Of a stretch of DNA of 48,264 nucleotides, positions 17,694 through 28,423 are shown one piece after another (the first letter of the stretch is position 1; the number at the start of each line of letters is the position of its first letter). Source of the stretch: Clostridium aciditolerans. Its GTDB lineage: Bacteria; Bacillota; Clostridia; Clostridiales; Clostridiaceae. The translations under genes and the position numbers were made by a program. The notes under the pieces were generated by a model, which was not told the DNA's origin, ran no database searches, and was given only the letters and a program-made list of their open reading frames with translations. The DNA lies in NCBI RefSeq assembly GCF_016316925.1, contig NZ_JAEEGB010000019.1, positions 1-48,264 of the forward strand. The letters are read 5' to 3'.

Positions 17694-19280
17694 TTGTTTT
17701 ATAATTTATGCAAAATTTTAATAGTAGATGATGAATACCTATTAAGACAAGGTATAAAGCATTTAGTAGATTGGAACAAAGAGGGATTTGATATTGTAGG
17801 TGAAGCATCCAATGGAAAAGAAGCTTTAGAATTGATAGAAAAATTTAAGCCTCATATAATAATTTCTGATGTGGTTATGCCTGTAATGGATGGTGTAGAC
17901 TTAGCAAAAATAATAAAGACAAGCTATCCTGAAATACAAATAGTAATTTTAAGCAGTTACAGCGATTTTAATTATGTTAAAGACACCTTTAAGTTAGGTG
18001 TAAATGATTACATTTTGAAACCAAAATTAAATCCTGAGGAGCTGGTTTTACTTCTAAAAAATATCGCTAATAATATTCCTAATTTCACATTTTCACCATC
18101 TAAAAATAGTGCTAACTTAACTATACATCACTTTCTAACAAAATTAATTTCTGGTTTTGATGAAGAATTGGATGAAAAAATTATCCTAAACAACTTTCCT
18201 TATGATTCTTTCCTTTTACTAGGAGATAACATAAAAAATCTAACCAACATAAATTCTACTAAACTTGTATCTTTACGCTCTATTTTATCTAACTCTGCAA
18301 AAGACTGTTTAGAGGGTTTAATATATTATGAAATAGATGTTTCTAGTGATTTGTTTTTAATTATAATAAATTTTGAAAATGAAAATTATCATAAAGTTTT
18401 ACAACAAATAAACAGTATGCTTTTAAAGATTTCAAAGGAAATTCCACAAATATTTTTTGTGTTAAGTAAGACTTTTAGTTCCTTGTATGAATTAGAACAT
18501 ATATATACAAATAACTTCAAACCATTGTTTGGATATAAATTCTACTTTGAAAATAAAAATATTATGTCCTATGAAGAATTACCTAAAAATAAAATAAAAG
18601 AGAAATTTGATTTCAAACATTATTCTGAGCAAATATACATGCTTAATATAGATAAAGCTTTAAATTATTTAAAGGAATATATGTGCTCATCTATAAAAAA
18701 TTACAACCTTAATGAATTTGAATTAAAGACGCTTTTTCAAGATGCCTTGTATAATATTATAAATATTTTAGATGAACTTCATTTCAATATGGATGAAATG
18801 AATAATTCAAAGATCGAATATTTTCGCTGCATAGACGAAACTAAATCTACGGAAGAATTGTTATCTTTGTTAGATATTATAATAAGAGATATAGATGAAT
18901 TATTAGCTAATCAGCAAAGTAGATTAAACGATCACAGGATAAATAAAATTATTGAATATATATCTAATCACTATGCTGAACAATTATCCTTAAAACAGGT
19001 AGCAGATAAATTTCACTTTAATTATTACTACTTATCCTCCTATTTTAGTTCTCATAATAAAGAAGGATTTAGTGAATATCTTAATAAAATCCGTGTGGAT
19101 AAAGCAGCTGAATTGCTTAGAAATGAAGATATTCCAGTTTCAGAGATAAGCTTTATGGTGGGATATTCAGATCACAGTTATTTCTGTAAAGTATTTAAAA
19201 AGTTTAAAAAACTTACACCAAGTAAATTCAGAAAAAATGTTATAGACCATAAAGAGGGAAAATCATGGCTAGGATTATAG
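17694..19280 (+). CDS. YesN-type response regulator with AraC DNA-binding domain
   Basis: Cytoplasmic regulator of 528 aa. The receiver domain (about 5-125) starts CKILIVDDEYLLRQG and has acceptor Asp59 in IIISDVVMP. A long central region has no clear motif. The AraC/XylS double helix-turn-helix lies in the last 100 residues, with SLKQVADKFHFNYYYLSSYF and VSEISFMVGYSDHSYFCKVFKKF. The start is TTG 17694, seven bases after GGGGGAT; the in-frame TTG at 17679 overlaps that site. It is divergent from the sugar importer and is the likely activator of that operon, as is usual for YesN proteins beside CUT1 transporters. Its end overlaps the kinase start by 16 bases. Confidence 0.9.
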   Translation: MFYNLCKILIVDDEYLLRQGIKHLVDWNKEGFDIVGEASNGKEALELIEKFKPHIIISDVVMPVMDGVDLAKIIKTSYPEIQIVILSSYSDFNYVKDTFKLGVNDYILKPKLNPEELVLLLKNIANNIPNFTFSPSKNSANLTIHHFLTKLISGFDEELDEKIILNNFPYDSFLLLGDNIKNLTNINSTKLVSLRSILSNSAKDCLEGLIYYEIDVSSDLFLIIINFENENYHKVLQQINSMLLKISKEIPQIFFVLSKTFSSLYELEHIYTNNFKPLFGYKFYFENKNIMSYEELPKNKIKEKFDFKHYSEQIYMLNIDKALNYLKEYMCSSIKNYNLNEFELKTLFQDALYNIINILDELHFNMDEMNNSKIEYFRCIDETKSTEELLSLLDIIIRDIDELLANQQSRLNDHRINKIIEYISNHYAEQLSLKQVADKFHFNYYYLSSYFSSHNKEGFSEYLNKIRVDKAAELLRNEDIPVSEISFMVGYSDHSYFCKVFKKFKKLTPSKFRKNVIDHKEGKSWLGL

Positions 19281-21040
19281 AAAAATTAAAAAGCAATAGC
19301 TTATTTTTTAAATTAACATTGATTATGTTAATTAGTAGTATAAGCATTTCTGTTATTACAGCCTTCGCAATAATAAATATTTCAAAAAAACTTTTTATTA
19401 ATAACTTTAGTATAACAAACACTAAGATTTTAAAACAAATTCAAGCTAATTCTTCGGATTTAAATGACAAAGTCATAAATGTTATAAATACTGTGAATGA
19501 CAGCTGGGCCTTTAGAAGATACCTTAGTGAATATGATTGTAATCCAATAGAGCAGTTTAATATAATATATAATTTTAAGCAAGATTTAAAAATTAAAGAA
19601 TCATCTTTAGACTCTGAAAATATTGATTTTTTGTTAATTGGCACTAACAATTCCACCTATATAGGAAGTTCTGCCTTATTAACCACTCCTGTAGAAGAGA
19701 TTAAAAAAAATAAAATAACCCTAAACTCTCTTAACGCTCCAGATAAGTTGCTATATCAATATAGTAACTCCGGCTTTACCAGTTTAACTAAAAATAATAA
19801 TTGTGTTATAGCTACCAAAGTATTGCAGGACCGAAATACAAGGAAACAGTTTGGTATGATATATGTAATCATACATGAAAGTGTGTTTAATAAGCTCTAT
19901 TCTAGTTTCACTACGGAGGGTAATGACGTTGTAATGATTTCCTCAACGGGTACTATCCTTTCTTCTAACAAACATGATCTTATTGGAACTAATAATGAAA
20001 ACTTACTTAATGAAGCTAAAAAAATACACAATGATAACCTTAAATATTTAAATGTGAATTTAAATAAAAAACATTATACTATCTTAGCAGAGTACATGCC
20101 TATTTATGATTTTTATTTAGTTAACATTATAGATACAAATAAAGCTTTAAATGATATGTATAGCATAAAAGAAGTAATTTTTATTTGCAGTATAATAATA
20201 GCTATTTCTGTTTCAATACTATTTATGGTTACAAGGAGGACTACAAAACCCTTAAGGATATTAGTAGAAGAAATGTCCAAAATAACTGAAGGTAACTTTA
20301 ATAATCATATAAATTTACAAGGAAGCTGGGAAATACGAAAGCTAAGTAACTCCTTTAACTACATGTTAGATGGATTAAGTGATCATGTAGAAAAGCTACT
20401 GAAGGCTGAAAAAAATCAAAGAAAAGCTGAGTTGTCAGCGCTTCAAATGCAAATTAATCCTCATTTTATTTACAACACTTTGGCTTCAATTAAATGGTTG
20501 GTTCTAAAGGGAGATAAAGAGAAGTCTAGTGAGACTATAAATTCCTTTATTTCATTATTACAAAATACTATTAGTGAAACTAGTGAAACTATTACTGTAG
20601 CTCAAGAAATAGAGAATCTAAAAAATTATGTTTTTATAAATGAAACTAGATATGGAGATAACATAAAGGTGAATTTTCATGTACTCCCTAACTGTAATGA
20701 TTATAAAATCCCAAAGCTTATACTGCAGCCCTTTATTGAAAATGCTTTTTTCCATGCTTTTACTGAAAATACGGAAGGACGTATTCACGTATTTATATCT
20801 GAAAAAAATAATAAGTTATTTTGCGAAATAGTGGACAATGGTAAAGGCATGAATGAAACACAAGTATCAAGTCTGTATTCCTCTCCTTCTTCTAAACATA
20901 AGCATTTTACAGGTATCGGAATTAAAAATGTAGATGATAGAATTAAGCTACTTTATGGAAATGAATATGGTGTGACTATTGATAGTAAAATAAATATTGG
21001 TACTACTATAAATATATATTTGCCTTTAATTATAACATAG
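19265..21040 (+). CDS. YesM-type sensor histidine kinase
   Basis: Membrane kinase of 591 aa. One membrane segment lies near residues 17-40 and another near 300-320. The outside domain between them resembles dCache-type sensors. HAMP (RRTTKPLRILVEEMSKI) follows. The His-kinase motif MQINPHFIYNTLASIKWL places the acceptor His near 400. The ATPase domain has LQPFIENAFFHAF, DNGKGM and GIGIKNVDDR. AGAGGGAAAATC is the ribosome site, within the end of the yesN gene. It probably senses an outside sugar or the loaded binding protein. Confidence 0.92.
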   Translation: MARIIEKLKSNSLFFKLTLIMLISSISISVITAFAIINISKKLFINNFSITNTKILKQIQANSSDLNDKVINVINTVNDSWAFRRYLSEYDCNPIEQFNIIYNFKQDLKIKESSLDSENIDFLLIGTNNSTYIGSSALLTTPVEEIKKNKITLNSLNAPDKLLYQYSNSGFTSLTKNNNCVIATKVLQDRNTRKQFGMIYVIIHESVFNKLYSSFTTEGNDVVMISSTGTILSSNKHDLIGTNNENLLNEAKKIHNDNLKYLNVNLNKKHYTILAEYMPIYDFYLVNIIDTNKALNDMYSIKEVIFICSIIIAISVSILFMVTRRTTKPLRILVEEMSKITEGNFNNHINLQGSWEIRKLSNSFNYMLDGLSDHVEKLLKAEKNQRKAELSALQMQINPHFIYNTLASIKWLVLKGDKEKSSETINSFISLLQNTISETSETITVAQEIENLKNYVFINETRYGDNIKVNFHVLPNCNDYKIPKLILQPFIENAFFHAFTENTEGRIHVFISEKNNKLFCEIVDNGKGMNETQVSSLYSSPSSKHKHFTGIGIKNVDDRIKLLYGNEYGVTIDSKINIGTTINIYLPLIIT

Positions 21041-21077
21041 GTGGCACAAGTAATTTCCAAATGCCTCCTATGTTATA
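21031..21077. terminator. Hairpin between the convergent yesM and msmK genes
   Basis: TATAACATAGGTGGCA (21031-21046) pairs 15 of 16 with TGCCTCCTATGTTATA (21062-21077). The left arm includes the kinase stop codon. No T-run follows in either direction, so its strength as a terminator is uncertain. Confidence 0.6.
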
Positions 21078-21116
21078 AGAAATCTCCAAATAAATTAGGC
21101 TTTATTTCTATATCTC

Positions 21117-22220
21117 TTATAGAATTGTCATTTCTGTATCTTTATCAAATATATGAATCTTATTTATATTTAAAGTTATTTTTAGATTCTCTCCTATTTT
21201 AGCTTCCGAACACCCACTTACTTTTGCTGTAATATTGCTTTTGCCTTTTGATAAATAAATATATGTTTCCGCTCCCATAAGTTCAGTCAGCTCAACCCTT
21301 GCCTCTATTACCGTATTTTCACTTTCAGAAGTTACTTCTTCATATATATTTTCAGGCCTTATGCCAAGTACTACTTCTTTTCCTACATATCCCTTGTCCT
21401 TAACTATCTTTGCATTGTTCTCGGGCAATATTATGCTCTCTTCATCAAAATTAATATATACTTTTCCATCTGCTTCTTCTAGTTTACACTGAACAAAATT
21501 CATTTGTGGACTTCCAATAAAGCCAGCAACAAACATATTTATAGGATTATTATATATCTGCTGAGGAGTGTCAACCTGCTGAATAATACCATCCTTCATT
21601 ACAACAATTCTTGACCCAAGTGTCATGGCTTCTGTCTGATCATGTGTAACATATATAAAGGTTGTCTGCAATTTATTGTGCAGTTTTGATATTTCTGTTC
21701 TCATTTGAACTCTAAGCTTAGCATCAAGATTTGATAAAGGCTCATCCATAAGAAATACCTGCGGTTCCCTGACTATCGCTCTTCCCATAGCTACCCTTTG
21801 TCTTTGTCCACCTGATAAAGCTTTTGGCTTTCTATCAAGAAGATGTTCTATATCCAATATTCTAGCTGCTTCTTTAACTTTTTTATTTATTTCAACCTTT
21901 GAAACTTTTCTTAACTTGAGTCCAAAAGCCATATTATCATATACAGTCATATGTGGATATAGTGCGTAGTTTTGAAATACCATTGCTATATCTCTGTCCT
22001 TTGGTTCAACATCATTAACGAGTTTATCCCCTATATATAACTCTCCCTTTGATATATCTTCAAGACCCGCAACCATTCTTAAGGTAGTAGACTTGCCACA
22101 TCCCGATGGCCCTACAAAGACTATAAATTCTTTATCTTCTATTTCAAGATTAAAATCTTTTACAGCTTCAACATTACCTGAGTAAATTTTATAGATATGT
22201 TTTAATGATAAATTGGCCAT
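21117..22220 (-). CDS. msmK: MsmK/UgpC-type sugar ABC transporter ATPase
   Basis: ATPase of 367 aa with Walker A GPSGCGKSTT, signature LSGGQRQRVAMGRA, Walker B VFLMDEPLSNLDA, H-loop THDQTEA and a C-terminal MalK-type OB/TOBE region. MsmK-type ATPases are shared among several CUT1 importers that lack their own, as is the case for the permeases at 14226 and 15041. The start is placed at ATG 22220 (MANLSLKHIY); the ATG at 22235 overlaps the GGGGG site. It follows galM by 32 bases and would be the last gene of the gal operon, which ties energy supply for uptake to galactose metabolism. Confidence 0.92.
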   Translation of the reverse strand: MANLSLKHIYKIYSGNVEAVKDFNLEIEDKEFIVFVGPSGCGKSTTLRMVAGLEDISKGELYIGDKLVNDVEPKDRDIAMVFQNYALYPHMTVYDNMAFGLKLRKVSKVEINKKVKEAARILDIEHLLDRKPKALSGGQRQRVAMGRAIVREPQVFLMDEPLSNLDAKLRVQMRTEISKLHNKLQTTFIYVTHDQTEAMTLGSRIVVMKDGIIQQVDTPQQIYNNPINMFVAGFIGSPQMNFVQCKLEEADGKVYINFDEESIILPENNAKIVKDKGYVGKEVVLGIRPENIYEEVTSESENTVIEARVELTELMGAETYIYLSKGKSNITAKVSGCSEAKIGENLKITLNINKIHIFDKDTEMTIL

Positions 22221-22252
22221 AGTAAAATCCCCCATGTGTTTTAATTATATTA

Positions 22253-23302
22253 TTATCTTATAGAAAATTTATAAATAGTTGTATGATTATATTCTTCTCC
22301 TGCTTTTAATATTGGTGAAGGAAAATGTTTGTGTTTTAAAGCATTAGGAAAATATTGCGTCTCAAGACATAGTGCGCTATTTTTAGTGTATTTAGCGCCC
22401 TCTTTGCAATATTCAGACTCGTCAACATAGTTTCCAGTATAAAACTGTATACCTGGCTTAGTTGTGTAAACCTCCATAACTCTCCCACTAGCTGGATCAA
22501 ACACTTCTCCTGCCTTTTCTCTAGTTGAGTTTAATACCCAGTTATGATCATAGCCATTGCCAAATACTAACTGTTCATAATCAGTAAATATCCCTTCTTC
22601 TACTGTAGTTAGCTTTGTGAAATCCATAGGAGTCCCCTTAACATCCCTTATTTCACCTGTAGGGATACTATATCTATCATTAACTGTAAATTTATCTGAA
22701 TTAATCATTACTTCATGTTTTAGAATATTTCCAGATTTATGACCGGACAGATTGAAATATGAATGGTTTGTTAAGTTTACTACTGTATCCTTATCTGAAA
22801 TTCCATAGTAATCAATTTTAAGAGCATTATCATTAGTTAATGTATATGTAACTTTAACGTCAAGATTTCCTGGATAACCTTCCTCGCCATCCTTACTAGT
22901 ATAAGAAAGTTGAAGGGATTCATCCTGTTCTTTTGTTACTATCTCTGCTTGCCACACAACTTTATCAAAGCCTATAAGTCCACCATGAAGCTGGTTTTCC
23001 CCTTCATTTTTTGTTACATTATAAGCTATGCCATTAATTTCAAAACCTGCATTTTCAATTCTGTTGGCATGACGTCCTATGATTGCACCGAAATATGGCC
23101 TATTCTTTAAATAGCCCTCTAGTCTATCATAGCCTAGCACAACATCATCGAACCTACCATTTCTATCAGGAACAACAATAGAAACCACTATTCCACCGTA
23201 ATTTATTATTTTGACTTCTGTTCCCTTACTGTTAGATAAAGTAAAAATGTGTATTTCAGTTCCATCTACTAAATTGCCGAAAGAATTCCTTGTAATTGTC
23301 AT
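22253..23302 (-). CDS. galM: Aldose 1-epimerase (galactose mutarotase)
   Basis: Cytoplasmic enzyme of 349 aa that interconverts beta- and alpha-galactose so that GalK can act. The motifs are GRHANRIENAGFEING, the catalytic His in LTNHSYFNLSGH and the catalytic Glu in CLETQYFPNALK near residue 312. TGGGGGAAG precedes the ATG. LacZ releases beta-galactose, so this enzyme links it to the Leloir pathway. It lies between galR and msmK. Confidence 0.95.
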   Translation of the reverse strand: MTITRNSFGNLVDGTEIHIFTLSNSKGTEVKIINYGGIVVSIVVPDRNGRFDDVVLGYDRLEGYLKNRPYFGAIIGRHANRIENAGFEINGIAYNVTKNEGENQLHGGLIGFDKVVWQAEIVTKEQDESLQLSYTSKDGEEGYPGNLDVKVTYTLTNDNALKIDYYGISDKDTVVNLTNHSYFNLSGHKSGNILKHEVMINSDKFTVNDRYSIPTGEIRDVKGTPMDFTKLTTVEEGIFTDYEQLVFGNGYDHNWVLNSTREKAGEVFDPASGRVMEVYTTKPGIQFYTGNYVDESEYCKEGAKYTKNSALCLETQYFPNALKHKHFPSPILKAGEEYNHTTIYKFSIR

Positions 23303-23360
23303 AATACACTTCCCCCAAGTTCATAAGTATCTGTTCTTAATAAAATTTTTATACCATACG

Positions 23361-24350
<990 letters not shown>

Positions 24351-24396
24351 TTACATGACCTACTTTCTTATCAATTTTAAAAGTTAAACAAATTAA

Positions 24397-25911
24397 TTAT
24401 AATAGGTTGATAAATTTATCAAATGCCTTTTGTCCTTGTTCCGTTCTTTTAAAGACCCCAGCGTGTTCAAGTACCTTTAAAAATTTAAGGCCTACTTCCC
24501 TTTGAAGTATTTCCTCAACCTGTTCACTATTTATACTACCGTATTTACTAATTAGTTCTCTGCACCATTCTTTATGCTTTAACAGTTCTTTCTTTCCATT
24601 GATTTGTTCAAGCTCATTTGTATTTACTAGATAATTTGATAACTCTTTAAGCTCAGACTTTAACCTAGCTGGTAAGATTGCCAATCCCATAACCTCTATT
24701 AGACCTATATTCTCCTTCTTTATGTGATGTAGTTCTTTATGAGGATGGAAGATTCCTTCTGGATACTCTTCTATTGTTCTATTGTTCCTTAATACTAAAT
24801 CTAGTTGAAAACTTTCATCCTTCATTCTTGCAATAGGAGTTACTGTGTTATGTGGTATTTCCTCTGTATTAGACAATATTTCAACTGTTTCATCTGAGTA
24901 ATTCACCCACTCTTTATATATATGATATGCCGCTTCAATTACCTTTTCTTTATCTTGTGCCTCCAGTCTAATAACAGACATAGGCCATTTAACTTTTCCA
25001 GCCTTTACGTTTTTAAATTTTTCTATGCTAAACTCTTTCTCAACCTGTGCTTTTGCCATAGCAAATTCATAGTTTCCCCCTTGAAAGTGATCATGAGATA
25101 AGATAGATCCTCCTACAATTGGTAGGTCTGCATTTGACCCAATGAAGTAGTGAGGAAATCTTTCTACAAAATCCAATAGCCTTATAAAGGTTTCTTTTGA
25201 AATTTTCATAGGATGATGATTGTCTTTAAGTATTATGCAGTGTTCATTATAGTATACATAGGGAGAATACTGAAGAAACCATTTTTCATTATTTAAGATT
25301 ATAGGAATTATTCTATGATTTTGTCTTGCAGGATGATTTAGTCTTCCTGCGTACCCCTCATTTTCCTTGCATAGTAAACATTTTGGATATGAACTAGAAA
25401 CCATATTTCTTGCAGCTGCAATAGCTTTAGGGTCCTTCTCAGGTTTGGATAAATTAATAGTTATGTCCAAATCTCCATATTCAGTTGTTGTTTTCCACTT
25501 TAAATCTTTTTTCACCCTATCATTTCTAATATAATTAGAGTTTTTACTTAAATTATAGTAGTAATCTGTGGCTTTCTTTTTATCTTCAAAATATAACCGG
25601 TTAAAGGTCGCTATAATTTCAGAAGGTCTCGGAATTAGGCACCCCATAATCTTTGTATCTAGTAAATCTTCGTAAACTACTCCTCTGCTCTCTAAAATAC
25701 CTTTTTCAAAGCACCAACTCAATATATTTTTAAGTATTGGGTCAGGGGATTCGTGGACTTGTTCTTTTACTTGCATCTTCTCTATATCACTGATAGCTAA
25801 AACTTCTAATATCCTATTTCTTGTATAAACCACATCTTCTTCACTAATCAAATTTTTATATAAACCATATTGGAGCAAGCTCTCTATTTCATAAGAAATG
25901 TTTATATCCAT
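24397..25911 (-). CDS. galT: Galactose-1-phosphate uridylyltransferase, class II
   Basis: Enzyme of 504 aa that exchanges UMP between UDP-glucose and galactose-1-phosphate. It belongs to the longer firmicute class (GalT2). Motifs are CLLCKENEGYAGRLNHPARQNHRIIPI, and SHDHFQGGNYEFAMAKA, which carries the candidate active-site histidines. The start is ATG 25911 (MDINISYEIE), after GAGGGGATTATT; the in-frame ATG at 25962 lacks such a site and would overlap galE. It lies 34 bases after galE. Confidence 0.94.
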   Translation of the reverse strand: MDINISYEIESLLQYGLYKNLISEEDVVYTRNRILEVLAISDIEKMQVKEQVHESPDPILKNILSWCFEKGILESRGVVYEDLLDTKIMGCLIPRPSEIIATFNRLYFEDKKKATDYYYNLSKNSNYIRNDRVKKDLKWKTTTEYGDLDITINLSKPEKDPKAIAAARNMVSSSYPKCLLCKENEGYAGRLNHPARQNHRIIPIILNNEKWFLQYSPYVYYNEHCIILKDNHHPMKISKETFIRLLDFVERFPHYFIGSNADLPIVGGSILSHDHFQGGNYEFAMAKAQVEKEFSIEKFKNVKAGKVKWPMSVIRLEAQDKEKVIEAAYHIYKEWVNYSDETVEILSNTEEIPHNTVTPIARMKDESFQLDLVLRNNRTIEEYPEGIFHPHKELHHIKKENIGLIEVMGLAILPARLKSELKELSNYLVNTNELEQINGKKELLKHKEWCRELISKYGSINSEQVEEILQREVGLKFLKVLEHAGVFKRTEQGQKAFDKFINLL

Positions 25912-25945
25912 AAATAATCCCCTCTTCCCTGTTCTTACTCTCCTT

Positions 25946-26935
25946 TTATTCTTCAAAGCCATTTTTATGAGTATTATGGAAGTTCCATGCTGATTTAATT
26001 ACTTCCTCAACATCTGTAAATTTAGGCACCCACCCAAGAATCTTTCTAGCCTTTTCGCTGGATGCTATTAATACTGCCGGGTCACCTGCACGTCTTTCTG
26101 CAATCTCAGCTGGGATTTCGTGTCCAGTTACCTTTCTTGCTGCATCAATCATTTCTTTAACAGTAAAACCGCTGCCACTTCCTAAGTTAAATACATCGCT
26201 GTTATATCCCTCTCTTAGCTTTTCAAGTGCTAATATATGCGCATCTATTAAGTCTATTACGTGTATATAATCCCTTATGCATGTGCCATCCTTTGTTGGA
26301 TAGTTATCACCATATACCATTATTTTTTCACGTTTCCCTAATGGAACTTGTAAAATAAGTGGTATGATATGTGTCTCAGGATTATGATCTTCTCCAATTA
26401 ATCCATTTTCATGAGCACCTGCCACATTAAAATAACGAAGGGATATATATTTTATTCCATGGGCAATATCTGCCCATTTCATCATTTTCTCCATAGTAAG
26501 CTTTGTTTCTCCGTAGGTATTTGTAGGATTAGTTCTATCTGTTTCTAATATTGGAATACTTTCCGGTTCTCCATATACAGCTGCTGTTGATGAAAAAACT
26601 ATTTTCTTAACATCATTCGCCACCATAGCTTCCAAAAGTATTTGAGTACCATGAACATTATTGCTGTAATATTTAAGAGGCACTTGCATGCTCTCACCCA
26701 CTAGTGAATTAGCAGCAAAGTGTATTACTGCATCTATTTGGTTTTCCTTAAATACATTATTTAAAAAATCAAAATCTCTTATATCTCCTTCATAAAACTT
26801 TGCTTTCGGATGAATTGCCTTCTTGTGGCCCGTTTGTAAGTTATCAACTAAAACAACCTCTTCGCCCCTAGAAATTAATTCATAAACACAATGTGATCCT
26901 ATATAACCTGCTCCTCCACAAACTAAAACACTCAT
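25946..26935 (-). CDS. galE: UDP-glucose 4-epimerase
   Basis: Cytoplasmic short-chain dehydrogenase-type enzyme of 329 aa, the standard GalE length. It regenerates UDP-glucose from UDP-galactose. The NAD site GGAGYIGSH is at residues 7-15, the FSSTAAVYG stretch supplies the catalytic Ser/Thr, and YGETK holds the catalytic Tyr and Lys. RDYIHVIDL and [15 protein letters not shown] complete the family pattern. It follows galK by 20 bases and precedes galT by 34. Confidence 0.96.
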   Translation of the reverse strand: MSVLVCGGAGYIGSHCVYELISRGEEVVLVDNLQTGHKKAIHPKAKFYEGDIRDFDFLNNVFKENQIDAVIHFAANSLVGESMQVPLKYYSNNVHGTQILLEAMVANDVKKIVFSSTAAVYGEPESIPILETDRTNPTNTYGETKLTMEKMMKWADIAHGIKYISLRYFNVAGAHENGLIGEDHNPETHIIPLILQVPLGKREKIMVYGDNYPTKDGTCIRDYIHVIDLIDAHILALEKLREGYNSDVFNLGSGSGFTVKEMIDAARKVTGHEIPAEIAERRAGDPAVLIASSEKARKILGWVPKFTDVEEVIKSAWNFHNTHKNGFEE

Positions 26936-26955
26936 TTTAATTCAACCTCTCTTCT

Positions 26956-28122
26956 TTAATTTAACTTTCTTGCTCCATCTCCAATGTTTACAACATAAAA
27001 ACTTGCTTCATAACCTATTTTTTCAGCATAAGATTCTCCAACATTTTTAATAAAATCATCTATATAGTCATTTTTAACTATGCTAACTGTACATCCTCCA
27101 AAACCAGCACCTGTCATACGTGAGCCTACAACTCCCTTTTGATTCCAAGCAATCTCTGCTAATGTATCTAATTCTACGCCTGTAACCTCATAATCATCTC
27201 TTAGGGAAACATGAGAGGCATTCATTAATAAACCGAATGTTTCTATATCCTCCTCCTGTAAAGCCTTAACAGCTTTTATAGTCCTTTGATTCTCACATAT
27301 TGCATGTTTTGCACGTTTTATATTTATGCTATTCTTTATTAAATGCTTATGTTTATTAAATTCTTCTTCTGTTATCTCTCCTAATGAATTTATTTCTAGT
27401 TTTTGCTGCAAGCCCTTTAAAGCTTCTTCACACTGACTTCTTCTTTCATTGTATTTTGAATCAGCAAGACCTCTAATTTTATTAGTATTAGCTATAACTA
27501 TAGATGCATCCTTTAAGTTAATTCTAGCATAAGTATAATTTAAATTGTTAGTATCTAGTAAAACTGCACAATTTTCTTTACCCATACCTATAGCAAATTG
27601 ATCCATTATTCCACAGTTTACCCCGATAAATTTATTCTCAGCAAGCTTGCTTAATTTAACCATTTCAATCATATCTAAATCAAACTTGTATAAATCCTTA
27701 AGTATTACTGAAGTAACTAATTCTATAGACGCTGAAGATGACAACCCAGCCCCATTTGGTATATTGCCATAAAATAATATTTCAAAACCTTTATTTATAC
27801 AAAAACCTTCCTGACTAAATGCCCAAACTACTCCTTTAGGATAATTTGCCCAATCATGTTCCTTTTTCTTTACTAGTTCATCTATGCTAAATTCTATTAT
27901 TCCTGTATCCTCAAAGTTTTTTGAATATACACGAATTATCTTGTCTTCTCTCATCCTCGCAACAGCGTAAGTTCCAATAGTTAATGCACATGGAAAAACA
28001 TGCCCACCATTGTAATCAGTATGCTCCCCTATAAGATTTACTCTTCCCGGTGCAAAATATACTGCCGTTCCTGACCCATTACCAAAAATTTTTCCAAAAT
28101 CAATTATTAATTTATCCTTCAT
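26956..28122 (-). CDS. galK: Galactokinase
   Basis: GHMP kinase of 389 aa that phosphorylates alpha-galactose. The galactokinase signature GRVNLIGEHTDYNGG is near residue 25, the ATP loop NGAGLSSSAS near 125 and the C-terminal MTGAGFGGCTVS near 340. The start is set at ATG 28122; the upstream in-frame ATG 28131 overlaps the AGGGGG site. It is the first gene of the gal operon and has a long leader of roughly 160-200 bases below a promoter covered by TTTACTAAA sites. Confidence 0.95.
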   Translation of the reverse strand: MKDKLIIDFGKIFGNGSGTAVYFAPGRVNLIGEHTDYNGGHVFPCALTIGTYAVARMREDKIIRVYSKNFEDTGIIEFSIDELVKKKEHDWANYPKGVVWAFSQEGFCINKGFEILFYGNIPNGAGLSSSASIELVTSVILKDLYKFDLDMIEMVKLSKLAENKFIGVNCGIMDQFAIGMGKENCAVLLDTNNLNYTYARINLKDASIVIANTNKIRGLADSKYNERRSQCEEALKGLQQKLEINSLGEITEEEFNKHKHLIKNSINIKRAKHAICENQRTIKAVKALQEEDIETFGLLMNASHVSLRDDYEVTGVELDTLAEIAWNQKGVVGSRMTGAGFGGCTVSIVKNDYIDDFIKNVGESYAEKIGYEASFYVVNIGDGARKLN

Positions 28123-28279
28123 TATACACATCCCCCTATTTTCATAGAAATATATAGCTAGAAACTTGCTCTATACCTGCTGACTTAATATACATAGCTT
28201 TATAACTTTAAAATTAAATATTAAATATTGAATATTAAAAATCAAAGTTTTTCCATATCTAACTTCAGTTTATCATCTT

Positions 28280-28331
28280 TTTACTAAACATTCAATTATT
28301 TTTACTAAAATTTTTACTAAATAATTGTCAA
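28280..28331 (-). promoter_or_regulatory. gal operon promoter with three TTTACTAAA operator-like sites
   Basis: TTTACTAAA, a 9-base near-palindrome, occurs at 28280-28288, 28301-28309 and 28313-28321 (starts 21 and 12 bases apart). On the minus strand a perfect -35 TTGACA lies at 28331-28326. The two right-hand sites fall where the spacer and -10 region should be, so a bound LacI-type protein would block the promoter. The -10 itself is poor. Confidence 0.6.
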
Positions 28332-28370
28332 TATTTTCATAACAGTGGCCCCCTTTATTGAAAAATAAAA

Positions 28371-28417
28371 AAACATGTGATACTTGTAACATTTATCCTT
28401 GTATCACATGCATTCTT
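28371..28417. repeat. Dispersed palindromic element, copy A (terminator of the polyferredoxin gene)
   Basis: ACATGTGATAC (28373-28383) and GTATCACATGC (28401-28411) pair 10 of 11. The loop holds TAACATTT, which is shared with copies B and D. It lies just after the stop of the minus-strand polyferredoxin gene, and a T-run (RC of the A-run at 28361-28373) follows on that strand, so it should terminate transcription. Confidence 0.7.
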
Positions 28418-28423
28418 TATTTA

